Both the position numbers and the translations under genes were made by a program. A stretch of 64,000 nt of DNA from Strigamia acuminata (Eukaryota; Arthropoda; Chilopoda; Geophilomorpha; Linotaeniidae), in the NCBI GenBank assembly GCA_949358305.1, contig OX442317.1:10420186-10484185 (forward strand), given 5' to 3'. Below the pieces are notes generated by a model. The model was given only the letters and a program-made list of their open reading frames with translations, ran no database searches and was not told where the DNA came from. Positions within the stretch are counted from its first letter, which is position 1. Every line of letters starts with the position of its first letter. This document shows, piece by piece, positions 1-9,319 of the stretch.

Positions 1-1126
1 ACACTGACTTTTTTGTCTTTAGCAGAAAATTGTCCGCATTTTCCGTGTGATAAGCAGACAATGGAAAAGCCGTCGTCTCGTTTGAAAGGGTTTGACTTTA
101 AAAGTGCTTCTAGAGTAGGTTCGTGTAATGTTGGTTTAGGTGACAGGGCTTTTCAGTAAGCTAGAAGAGTGAGGGTCATTGATTCTCACTTAGGGCTGAT
201 GTTTTATTTCTCATTTTCAACGAATTACTAAGTGATTAACTTTTGCTAATAAAAACACACAAACATTTACAACTGCAGTTTTATAAACTGTTATGCTTGT
301 TAAATACAGATTCAAAGTTGCTTCATTTTGTTGCACTTGCCCGACGCAAACCAGGGATTTTTTTAGGAAAAAAATTTGCCAAACAATTAAGGGAAGCACT
401 GCAACCTATCACAATCAATCTCAAACAAATGTCAAATTAACCTGAAAAAATAATAAATCAGTAAACCAACAGCACATGGCAAAGTGTGAAATTAAAGTTT
501 GAAGTATTTTTGGTTTATTCTGGGGTTAAGAGATTAGGGGTAAAGCGAGGTTAGAAGTTTGAAGAGGAATGTGATTATAAATGGAGTAAAGATGTAAAGA
601 ATGGGCAAAATGTGAACAGTTGTGCTAAGATTACATGAAACTGTAGAAAGAGATACTATCCAAATGCGGGCCAAACTTAAATGGTTTATCATGGTCCGTA
701 TTTGTTTCTCATTTTTGCCTTAATTGCCCAGAAGAAAGGTATTCTGCTTTGAGCTCTGACCATTAAAAAAGCGAACGCTGCGATGCACTAGTTGGGTATA
801 CATCATCTTTTTCATCATGTGGTCGCATTAAGAAGATGAAGCCGTTATGACCGATGAGAATGCAGCTGTGTACTCTTTGATCACCTTGTTTCGATTGAGC
901 AATGAATTGCGGTGCAATTTCCTCAAACACAGAAGGAAAGGCACTAAAATTAATTTTAATATTTAATGTGCCTGTTTTGAGATTGATACATTTCATTTGC
1001 ATTTTGTCTGGGATTGCTGCATTTCAGAATTGTGCGCGAGATTAAATTCTACAATAAAACTTTTATTCTACATGGTTTCTAATTTATTATTTACTCAAAC
1101 TTAAAGTTCATGTATAAGGCAATATA
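1..1126. other. AT-rich non-coding DNA, no gene seen
   Basis: Only short chance open frames (under 80 codons) are present. None has a recognisable domain and stop codons are dense in all frames. I see no RNA gene or organised repeat here. Confidence 0.6.
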
Positions 1127-1332
1127 TGTTAAAACTGGCGTTTGAAAAGAGTACATCGGAATTAGGGGGTTTTGAGCGAGGTGACGCCATGTTTGGTCAC
1201 CAGGGTCACTACTCAGTGACTCACTTTGTAACTAAAAGTATTTAGCATATTTCCTGTTAAGATGAACAAAATTTAGTTGTGTTTCTACCTCAAAACCGTG
1301 TGGCGGCTTTTCTTAACCTGCGAGTATCAACA
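1127..1332 (+). repeat. solo LTR relic of a BEL/Pao family
   Basis: The stretch begins TGTTAAAACTGGCGTTT and ends TATCAACA. It aligns by eye with the 3' LTR of the BEL relic at 30565-30772: the same opening, a shared GACGCCATGT core about 70 bases in, a similar ATATCCTGTT-like block, and nearly equal length (206 versus 208 bases). No internal BEL sequence lies beside it, so it reads as a solo LTR. No clear target duplication remains, and it differs from the other copy at many positions, so it is old. Confidence 0.55.
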
Positions 1333-2016
1333 TTTCACATCGCCATCCGCTCAACAAACCAAGTGATTTACGAGAGAAAAAACCTATTATTGCGAGTTAT
1401 TATTTTAACAATACAAGTACTGTATACGTCTCCATATTTATAATTCACAGTATTTAACACTCACTCAGATCAGGTCTTTCATTCTTCAGATGAGCTGAGT
1501 TTAAAAATTGAATTCAGAAAGTATTTGTAATTTGTTAATTTACATTCCAGGAATACAATTTTTTTAATGCCAGATGGAGTCCTATTTGGCTAGAAGGTGA
1601 TCAACACTCAATGTGAATATAAAGTGGTTTCTATTTTATCCTAAAAGCCATCGCCACAATTGTATCGTTTATTCGTTGTGCGTACAAACAGTTAAGTGCT
1701 TGTATAAACAAAGTGTGCAGTGAAGCGCTGCTAGAAAGGTTCCACATGATAACATGATGTGTATTTTACTACTGCCCTGCAACCCATTCCACAGAAGAAT
1801 GATTTTCCTTTTGGATTAGGATGTATGTGATTAACTACATTTATATTTTTTGCAAAATTTACTTACATTTTTTGTTGACATGATTATTTCTGATAGACTA
1901 TAGTTGCCTTTTTGGTTGCAGTCATATTTAATAAGAATTATACGACCCTATTTAATAATTGATCCGGATCCGGATGGATTGAAATCTAAAAGCCATTAAT
2001 TCAATAATGCAATCAC
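1333..2016. other. AT-rich non-coding DNA, no gene seen
   Basis: No open frame of interest and no domain. The stretch ends at the insertion site of the Mag-like element. The ATCAC at 2012-2016 resembles ATTAC at 6624-6628 and could be a decayed 5-bp target duplication. Confidence 0.5.
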
Positions 2017-2192
2017 TGGAGTGTTTGACTCCATTGGTCAATCGACCATTTTGTTGTAATGACGCGCTGTTCGCAGCGCCACCTATTTTAACCTTTTTAA
2101 ATAAATTCACTTATGTAAATTCGTAACCCAAGATGGTCGTTCCTTCGCGTACTTCAACACAATCTGCAATAATCAACCTCGAGAACACAATA
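2017..2192 (+). repeat. 5' LTR of element 1
   Basis: This 176-bp direct repeat starts TGGAGTGTTTGACTCC and ends GAGAACACAATA. It is repeated at 6448-6623. It contains AATAAATTC (around 2100), a possible polyadenylation signal. The end was placed at the last base shared with the 3' copy, directly before the primer site. Confidence 0.9.
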
Positions 2193-2193
2193 T

Positions 2194-2205
2194 TGGCGAC
2201 GAGGA
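2194..2205 (+). promoter_or_regulatory. primer-binding site, tRNA-Ser(GCU) type
   Basis: TGGCGACGAGGA lies one base after the LTR. It is complementary to a tRNA ending in CCTCGTC-G-CCA, which fits the acceptor arm of metazoan tRNA-Ser(GCU) as I recall it. Mag elements are known to prime with tRNA-Ser, which agrees with the family assignment. Confidence 0.75.
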
Positions 2206-2374
2206 AGTGATAATCTTCAACAATCCACGGTATCAAATGAAAAATTGTGAACTTTTATAAACTTTTGCTGACTTTTCGGACCGTCGCTGACCACGAGTAG
2301 TCACGTTAGGCCTAGTTGCTAGTCCCCGAGTTTTCTGTGTTCGTGCTCGTTTTTGAGTGACTTTTGTAATCAAA

Positions 2375-5300
2375 ATGTCGTCGCTCAAGGGCTCACCAAA
2401 AGAATATGACCCGGCGGACGACTGGGAATTGTATTGCTTGAGAATGACCAGCATTTTCAAGTGCAATAAAATCGTCGACGATGAAGAGCAGGTGCATACG
2501 CTTTTAGCCTATGTCGGTATGCCCACCTTCAAGCAGATGGTCGCACTCGCTGAACCGAAAAAGCCAGCCGAATTAAAATATGCAGACTTGGTTGCTTTGA
2601 TGCAAAAGACGTCGCGCCCGAAGCCGCTCGTGCTCGCCGAGATTCGACGTTTTCACCACCGCGATCGAGCTCAAGGAGAAACGGTGCTGGAATATGCGAT
2701 AGCTCTTCAAGAATTGGCGCAAAATTGCAAATTCGCCAACAAGTCCGACGAATTGCGTAATCGCTTTCTTTGCGGCTTGAAAAACGAGCAAATCCAGCAG
2801 GCGCTGACCTTAAAAGAGAATCTGACCTTCGATGCAGCCGTTGAGTTCGCAGCATCAGCTGAAGTTAATTGTAAAGAGTTTTCTGAAATTGCAGCCAAAC
2901 CAACGTCCGCTGCTTCGGTCCACAAGATGAACGAATCGAAACCACGTTACGATGGGAGGAGAAGAGGTGGAAAACAACACACGAAAGGCACCAATGTGTT
3001 CCCCAACCAGCAGCAGCCATCCAATAAGAAAGGAAATGTGCATGCGTGTTCGGCGTGTGGCAAAAACAACCACTCTCGAGATTCGTGTCGCTTTAAGGAC
3101 GCCAAATGCCACGGTTGTGGCAAGACGGGCCATATTCGTCCAGTTTGCCGCGCACCAGTTCAACACAACGCCCCGACGCATTCCGTTGGCGTTTTGGAAG
3201 ATTTGACGTTTTATCGCATCCAAACTCATCAAACACAGGTGGTAAATTCTGTCCATTTGTCACGAGTGCAGCCAGTCTTCGTCACCGTGCGTATCGACGG
3301 TGTAGACTTGGATATGGAGTTGGACACGGGTGCAAGCGCAACAATAATTGATTTGGACACTTACTTACAATATTTCTCTCGTTTCCCATTACAGACCATT
3401 CCGTGCGGCATGACGACATACACTGGACACAAGATTCCGATGGAGGGCATAATTGAAGTTCCAGTCGTCTACAAGAAGCGTAATTTCCTCCTGCCGCTCT
3501 GCATTGCACGGGATGGTCCTGTACCGCTGTTGGGACGAGGCTGGCTCGCCATGTTTGGTTTGCTGTCAAAAACCGCAGAGGCCGTCGGCGCAACGATAAA
3601 TAAAGTGGACACGATCGCTCCCGGAGTCGCTGTCCTCGATGCCGCCACGCAGAAGGAACTGGACGCTGTGCTGACAAGACATGAGCGAGTTTTCCGAGAC
3701 GAAATTGGCTGTTTAAACACCTCGCAGGCCCACATCGACATCGATCCTGCCTTGCAGCCTATCTTCTTGAAAGCGTACCCAGTCCCCATTGCCATGAAGT
3801 CGCTTGTCGAGGCCGAATTGGAGAGACTCCAGTCGCTTGGCATAATAACACCAGTCGCGTCATCGCGCTGGGCGACTCCAGTGATGCACATCAAAAAGTC
3901 AGATGGAACAATTAAGTTGGCTGGTTGCTACAATAGAACCATCAACAAAGCCATTCTTCCAAACTCCTACCCGCTACCTTTGTTTGCTGATATCACCACG
4001 AAGTTGTCTGGGGGGGAAACGTATTCCATTCTTGACATGACGTCGGCATACAACCAAATTGAATTAGATCCTGAATCCCAATTATGTTGTACTATTAATA
4101 CCCACCTTGGTTTTTTCAGGGTCAACCGGCTGTTTTATGGAATTTCGTCCGCCCCAGCTATTTTCCAGAGGGAGATGGACATCCTGACCGCAAAGATCGA
4201 AAGCACGCAACCCTTTATTGATGATTCGGCGCTGACCGGCGCGACTAATGCAGTACATTTAAAAAACTTGGATAAGTTTCTGCACACGTTCTTGACAGCC
4301 GGTTTGACCCTGAATCGAAGGAAGTGTCGTTTTCTCCAGCAGGTCGTACAATTCCTTGGTTTTAATATTTCAAAGAATGGCATTTCGCCAATTGATTCTA
4401 AACTTGCTCCTTTACGTGACGCTAACCGCCCAACCGACGTTTTGTCGTTGAAGTCTTTCCTCGGGCTGGTTAACTACTATGGTCGTTTTATTCCGAGCCT
4501 GTCCACCTTACTTGAGCCGTTGTACCGTTTAACACGCGACGAGGTCAAGTGGGAATGGACAGAGCAACACGAATCGACATGGAAGGCAGTTAAGGTGGCA
4601 GTTTCAATTGAATCAGAGCTTGCACACTTTGACCAGGCCAAGAAGTTATATTTAACTGTTGACGCTTCTCCAGTTAAAGTCGGCGCCTTTCTTTCTCATT
4701 TAGGTTCCGATGGCGTCCACAAACCAATCGCATTTGCCAGTTTGTTGTTGTCGGCAGCGCAAAAGAATTACGCGCAAATAGAGCGTGAGGGCTTGGCCAT
4801 TATTTATGGCATACGCAAGTTCCACCACTATTTGTTTGGCCGTAGATTCTTCTTGCGAACCGACCACAAACCCCTTGTTTCAATTTTTGGAGACAAGAAG
4901 GGGTGCAACCAGGTTGTGGCAGCGCGGCTACACCGCTGGGCAGTTTTTCTCTCTGCTTACGACTACGTTATTGAGCACGTGCCCGCTGCAGACAATGCTG
5001 TCGCTGACGGCTTGTCAAGAAACCCACAACCAGTTGTTGATGGCAAGGAGGATTTGGAAATTGGTATTAATTCTATATTTTCAGCCTCAATTACAGATTT
5101 CCCTATGTCCACCGCTTCGTTGACCGCTGCTTATGCAGCCGACAAGAAACTGCAGTCCGTTCTGCAGCACGTCCGAAATGGATGGGAATCGCATTCGCCT
5201 GACTTGGAGTCATTCTTCAAGCAACGAGAATCGTTTTCAACTTATCAATATTTTTTGTTTTTATTCGATAGGTTGGTGATTCCTTCTTCTGTTCGGCGCT

Positions 5301-5599
5301 CAGTTCTCATCGAACTCCACGCAGGTCATTACGGCATTGTCCGTACCAAATCCAAATGGTGTGAAGTGCGCGCGATGTTGAAAACCACCGCCGCCGCCAC
5401 CATTGCTGTCGTGAAGTCGTGGTTCAAGTGCCACGGTTTACCGCTTCACTTCCACACGGATAACGGGCCGCAGTTTACATCGCAAGAATTTCGAAATTTT
5501 TGGCAGTCAACGGGATCCGGCACACGCTGTCACCACCGTACCATCCCGCAACAAATGGCGCTGTCGAAGGCTTTGTCAAAACATTCAAGAACCAGGTAG
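2375..5599 (+). pseudogene. gag-pol: gag-pol polyprotein of element 1, defective integrase
   Basis: The frame is open from 2357. I prefer the ATG at 2375 because the sister element at 7600 starts with the same MSSLKG residues. From the 2357 start, in order: Gag core; two CCHC knuckles (residues about 231-265); protease with DTGAS (about 324); reverse transcriptase with LDMTSAYNQ and FIDD (about 620); RNase H with TVDAS, TDHKPL and DGLSRNP; then integrase. The product would assemble particles and copy element RNA in the cytoplasm. The integrase is broken: after the first zinc-finger half (LHAGHYGIVRTKS) the sequence jumps to the region that normally follows the first catalytic Asp. The CC half of the HHCC finger and that Asp are therefore missing, roughly 90 residues. 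The frame then shifts near 5496-5501 and stops at 5599. Confidence 0.9.
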
Positions 5600-6267
5600 A
5601 CAAGTTGTTGGCCGTTAATTTTACATTGTCAGCTGCAGTATCGCATTTTTTGGCGTCGTATCGTTCTACGCCGCACGCCACAACCAAGATTTCTCCGGCT
5701 TTGGCGTTCACAAATCGTGAAATGTGCTCGCGTCTGCACCTGCTCAACCCAAAATTGTTACCTGAGACTGGCCAAACCAAAATTCGACGTCATTTTGAAG
5801 TGGATGCGCTGGTGTTTGCTCGAGACTATCGAGGCAATAATCGTTGGGTGCCAGGGATTGTTCGCCGTAAAACGTCCTCCACCACTTACGATATTGAAGT
5901 CGCCTTGGATGTCGTTTGGAGTCGTCACGTGGACCAGTTGCGCCCGAGATTAGTTGGCGCCAGATTGCCTCATATTGAGGGGGAAAATCGTGGAAGTTCG
6001 CTTCTGTCTTTGCTCCCGGATCCACAACGGACAGCTCCGCCGATGAATATAAACAATCCACCAAACTTACCTGCTCAACTGCCAGCTCCAGATCCAACCG
6101 TTGTGCCTCAAACCGCTGCTCAGGTTCCTGCTCCGCCTTTGCCTGTTCGCGCGCCTTCACCGCCTGCAGTGGCTGGCCTGAGTGCCGTGCCTCCACCTGC
6201 TTCTAGTCCGCGTCCTGTGCGTGAAAAGAGATTGCCGGACTTTTATGGCTACCCTTCGGTCAAGTGA
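5500..6267 (+). pseudogene. integrase C-terminal part of element 1, shifted frame
   Basis: This frame continues the integrase after a frameshift in a run of five T (5497-5501). It shows PYHPATNGAVEGFVKTF, which holds the Glu of the D,D35E triad, and then a basic C-terminal region with WVPGIV and WSRHVDQLRPRL typical of the DNA-binding end of gypsy integrases. A proline-rich tail runs to the stop at 6267. The DNG Asp that pairs with this Glu is encoded just upstream in the other frame, so no single product contains both. The overlap of the two open frames (5500-5599) reflects a single-base change, not programmed shifting, because no slippery heptamer is present. Confidence 0.85.
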
Positions 6268-6435
6268 TGTCTTTGTGTGTTTTTTATTGAATTAATTTCC
6301 GTGTAATCATATTTAAAATTCATTGTTTTTATTAACCAATTTGTTACAATTGTTCAACCGTTAGTGTTTATTACTTTTATTCTTTGACTTAAATTTTTGT
6401 TAGTTTTTGTATTTGTAATTAGTGTTTGTCCCAAT

Positions 6436-6447
6436 TAGAAGGGATGA
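6436..6447 (+). promoter_or_regulatory. polypurine tract of element 1
   Basis: The stretch AGAAGGGATGA sits immediately before the 3' LTR. Its position and purine bias fit the plus-strand primer used in reverse transcription. Confidence 0.6.
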
Positions 6448-6623
6448 TGGAGTGTTTGACTCCATTGGTCAATCGACCATTTTGTTGTAATGACGCGCTG
6501 TTCGCAGCGCCACCTATTTTAACCTTTTTAAATAAATTCACTTATGTAAATTCGTAACCCAAGATGGTCGTTCCTTCGCGTACTCCAACACAATCTGCAA
6601 TAATCAACCTCGAGAACACAATA
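6448..6623 (+). repeat. 3' LTR of element 1
   Basis: This 176-bp copy of 2017-2192 differs at one position that I can see (TACTCC here, TACTTC in the 5' copy). It is followed by ATTAC, a near match to the ATCAC before the 5' LTR. Confidence 0.9.
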
Positions 6624-7031
6624 ATTACACGATAAACATATTCTTCCTCCCAAAATGATTGCAGAAAATTTCATAACCTCAAAAGTAATGTAATGACCAT
6701 TTTGACATTTTTGACAAGAATTTTAAATTCCCGACAAAGAAATCTGTAGGGTTAATTGCGTGTGTTTTACTTGTTACTACGACTACCAAGCCGATATTGT
6801 TGTAGTCGCGCACTTGTGGCTTTCTTGAAAATCTTTTCACTTCTGATCACACTATTACACAGTAAAGACGTTCTTGTTCGTTTTCTCCCGAGTCATTTTT
6901 TCATCTTCATAAATAATACCGACCTCACAAGTGGTAGCATCGGTTGGGTTGCTGGAAATCCACATTTTTGAAGACGTTTGAAGACGCTTTGTGGAACAAA
7001 AACAAATAGGCTTACGACATGACATTCTAAA
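6624..7031. other. non-coding stretch upstream of copia relic
   Basis: No gene seen. A 71-codon open frame (6756-6971) has no domain. Because a copia gag starts at 7032, this may be decayed copia LTR or leader. GGTTGGGTTGCTGG near 6943 is a weak candidate primer site, but I cannot define LTR ends. Confidence 0.4.
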
Positions 7032-7295
7032 ATGGCCGACGTGATAACGGGAGGTTTCCTAAACAGAATTGAGTTTTTGAATGTCCGAAATTACTTTGTC
7101 TGGCTGTATAAAGTGGAAGCGCTTCTATCGGCTAGAAGACTTTTAAGCGCAGTAATGGCGAATGAACTGGAAAAATCAATAGGGATCACGACGCCAAAGA
7201 CGTTATTTACAAGGAATGGGCCAAAATGTATAATGAGGCACTTGGGATTATTGTTTTGACGATTTCGGACGATGGGGCGACTAGTTGCTTCGGTT
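7032..7295 (+). pseudogene. copia-type gag fragment (5' end only)
   Basis: The ATG frame reads MADVITGGFLNRIEFLNVRN and then YFVWLYKVEALLSARRLLSAV. This is the Ty1/copia Gag signature (N-Y-x-x-W-x-x-x-[MV]-x-x-L-L) near the start of the protein. About 50 codons in, the reading moves to the next frame, where KDVIYKEWAKMYNEALGIIVLTISD matches the following Gag helix (W-x-K-x-x-x-x-A-x-x-I-I-x-L-x-I-S-D). The fragment stops where the second Mag-like element begins (7296). Only the first ~90 residues remain, so it is dead. A faint copia-like stretch after 12085 could be the other end, but I cannot prove it. Confidence 0.7.
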
Positions 7296-7400
7296 TCGGA
7301 GTGTTTAACTCCATTGGTCAAATCTTGACCTTTTGTTATGTGTATTCAGTTATGTCAATTCCGTAACAAGAGTGGCTGCTTCTTTTACATCGTAATCGCA
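7296..7400 (+). repeat. 5' LTR relic of element 2
   Basis: GAGTGTTTAACTCCATTGGT and the following CCGTAAC...GTGGCTGCTTC match the 5' and middle parts of the element 1 LTR, with about 70 bases deleted. The leader after it (CAATCTTCAACAATC) matches element 1 downstream of its primer site, but the tRNA-Ser primer site itself is not recognisable. Confidence 0.65.
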
Positions 7401-7599
7401 ATCTTCAACAATCGAGTAGGATTCAATCAACAATCCACGACCAGATGCTGTGAACTATCAACTTTTTGTTGTGTTTTTTGCCACTTTTTAATGACTTTTT
7501 GACGATTTTCGGACCGTTGCTGACCACACGTTCCACGGTTAGGCCTACTCGGAATTTTTCACGTGTTTGTGCTCGCTTTTCCACCTTTTTGTCATCAAA

Positions 7600-7918
7600 A
7601 TGTCGTCATTGAAAGGCACACCACGAGAATACGATTCAGCCGATGATTGGGAATTATATTGTATGCGGATGACCAGTATCTTTGCTTGCAACAAAATCGT
7701 GGACAATGAGGAAAAGATGCATACCCTTCTGTCGTAAGCTTATGTCAGTATGCCCATCTTTACGCAACTTGTTACCCTTACAGCGCTGAAAATACTATCG
7801 GAAGTGCCGTATGCGGAATTGGTCGTGTTAATGCAAAAAAGTGTGCCCAAAACCACTCGTTTTGCCGAAATTGGATGTTTTCATCATCATGATCGGTTGC
7901 AGGGAGTCGGTTACTGTA
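7600..7918 (+). pseudogene. gag N-terminal fragment of element 2
   Basis: The reading starts MSSLKGTPREYDSADDWELY, close to the element 1 Gag start, and hits a stop at about 7738. After that, pieces homologous to element 1 Gag continue in changing frames up to the FHHHDR motif (about 7880-7895). At 7910-7918 (GTTACTGTA) homology to Gag is lost because foreign DNA begins. Confidence 0.75.
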
Positions 7919-9319
7919 GAGGAGCAGTCGGTAATTTTCACTACCGAAACGTTGTGGAAGCGTTGGGAATTCACAAACGGTGAATTCGGGTCAAAACGGG
8001 CGTTTTCTGTCGATGCGCGAGTTCGAGCACGAAGCATAAACGCGTACACGTGCGTATAACGCGTCTTCGATGTTCATTAGCGAGCGCGAGTAGTTTGGAG
8101 TGATTTCTGGCGATGTACGCATCCGAGTACGCCTAATTTGCCGCGTTTGCTGACTCTCGAACGTGCTACCGCCATTGCGGTCGGATTCCAGGCTGGTTCT
8201 GCTGGAAATGCAGTTTTCAAGGCTGGTGCGGCGTCATCTGGCGGCACTGCGGCGGTAACTACGGCAGAAACAGCTGTTTTTCAAGTCCAGATGGGCAGAC
8301 AGGGTGCTCAGAACTTCTTGGGACCTAAAAAGAATGACAAAAATGGCGTCAGAATGCAAAACCAAGATGGCCAAACTTCTTCTAATGGAATGTTGCTGCC
8401 ATTTTGGAAACAAAATAGGCCAAAAGAACAAGGTAGGCCCGATTTCAATTATACTTGTAATGGATGTGGCCAGCAACATGCCAGGGCCATCTGTCCTCAC
8501 CAGGAGGCCATCTGTCGGTTCTGTGGCAAAGTTGGTCATTTGGCAAGGGTTTACAAGATGGCCATGCAAACCCAGACTGGGCCTAATCGACTTGTAACCA
8601 ATTTTACACCAAGAAGTTCAGCTTACTCTTCAGGGCAGGCAGTGCTAGCATCCACAGCATCTCAGCTTCGTTTTAGGCAAAGAAGTGCACTTATGAATTT
8701 CATGGATGCACAGGCAAATAGGTTGCCATGGAGTCCAGCTGCCCTATCAAATGCTAATAATTATATTGATGTAAACAGTGTTAATAACCAAGAATTACCA
8801 AATGCCAATGCAACTGCAAATAGTGTCTTTTCTGTGCAAGGAAAGGAACAACACAGCGATCTTAATTTTGACTATTCTAACCTACATAATAGGAATAATA
8901 ATAATTTGCAGTATAATAATTCAATATTTTTCTTAGAGTCCAATGATTGTAAATTCCCTCCCATGACAGTACAGGCCCAAGTGAACCATGTACCCATGAC
9001 TTTCCAGGTAGACACAGGCTCTGAGTATACTGTCATGGGAGAGGATAAGTACCAAATGTTAAAAGATAAATGTTCATTTGTGGGCTGCAATACAACTAGG
9101 TAATAAAATGCTAAGCTCTGCTTAGTACCTAATGCTTAACAAACAGAAAAGAGTCTGCATGATGCAGAGAAGTAAACAAACATGCTATGATAAGCAAAGT
9201 GAATCTGCTTGATGCAGACAAAGAGAAAAGATACAAAGATAATAATAAACCAAATGGGAATCTACGATGAAGCAAGGTACTACAAGGTGAAATGGGTAAA
9301 ATTCCACCACACACCTACA
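7919..9319 (+). mobile_element. nested fragment of another gypsy element (gag-protease)
   Basis: About 1.4 kb interrupts the Gag of element 2. The host element resumes at 9320 with GTTACGGTA, nearly the GTTACTGTA that precedes the insert, so a 9-base duplicated or shared junction is present. The insert has no LTRs that I can see. Near its right end are two similar short hairpin-like motifs (GTCTGCATGATGCAGA and TCTGCTTGATGCAGA). It may be a 5'- and 3'-truncated copy captured during reverse transcription. Confidence 0.55.
8138..9103 (+). CDS. Gag C-terminus plus aspartic protease, open 321-codon frame
   Basis: The frame codes for an alanine-rich start, then a pair of zinc knuckles of the Mag/gypsy kind. 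The first is CNGCGQQHARAIC; the second is CRFCGKVGHLARVY, whose last Cys is replaced by Tyr. A long Asn/Ser/Gln-rich linker follows, then a retropepsin start with the active-site motif VDTGSEYTVMG near residue 295. The frame ends shortly after, so the protease is cut off before its second half. Upstream of the first ATG the frame looks non-coding and no capsid core is seen. The frame is intact although it lies inside a badly decayed element, so it is either a late arrival or under constraint. It is most simply a truncated retrotransposon fragment. Confidence 0.6.
   Translation: MPRLLTLERATAIAVGFQAGSAGNAVFKAGAASSGGTAAVTTAETAVFQVQMGRQGAQNFLGPKKNDKNGVRMQNQDGQTSSNGMLLPFWKQNRPKEQGRPDFNYTCNGCGQQHARAICPHQEAICRFCGKVGHLARVYKMAMQTQTGPNRLVTNFTPRSSAYSSGQAVLASTASQLRFRQRSALMNFMDAQANRLPWSPAALSNANNYIDVNSVNNQELPNANATANSVFSVQGKEQHSDLNFDYSNLHNRNNNNLQYNNSIFFLESNDCKFPPMTVQAQVNHVPMTFQVDTGSEYTVMGEDKYQMLKDKCSFVGCNTTR

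Larger units (their letters stand above)
2017..6623 (+). mobile_element. Mag-like Ty3/gypsy LTR retrotransposon (element 1)
   Basis: This is a complete-length 4.6-kb element: LTR, primer site, gag-pol, polypurine tract, LTR. The very short LTRs (176 bp each), one fused gag-pol frame and a primer site for tRNA-Ser match the Mag lineage of Ty3/gypsy, first described in silk moth. The two LTRs are almost identical (one difference seen, T/C in the CTTCAACAC/CTCCAACAC stretch), so the insertion is fairly recent. Yet the integrase has lost an internal segment and carries a frameshift, so this copy is non-autonomous. It probably moved with enzyme supplied by an intact relative, or decayed just after insertion. 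Confidence 0.9.

Noticed and set aside
5500-5599. Programmed frameshift in element 1
   Set aside because: Overlap lacks a slippery heptamer and falls within the integrase catalytic core, so it is a lesion.
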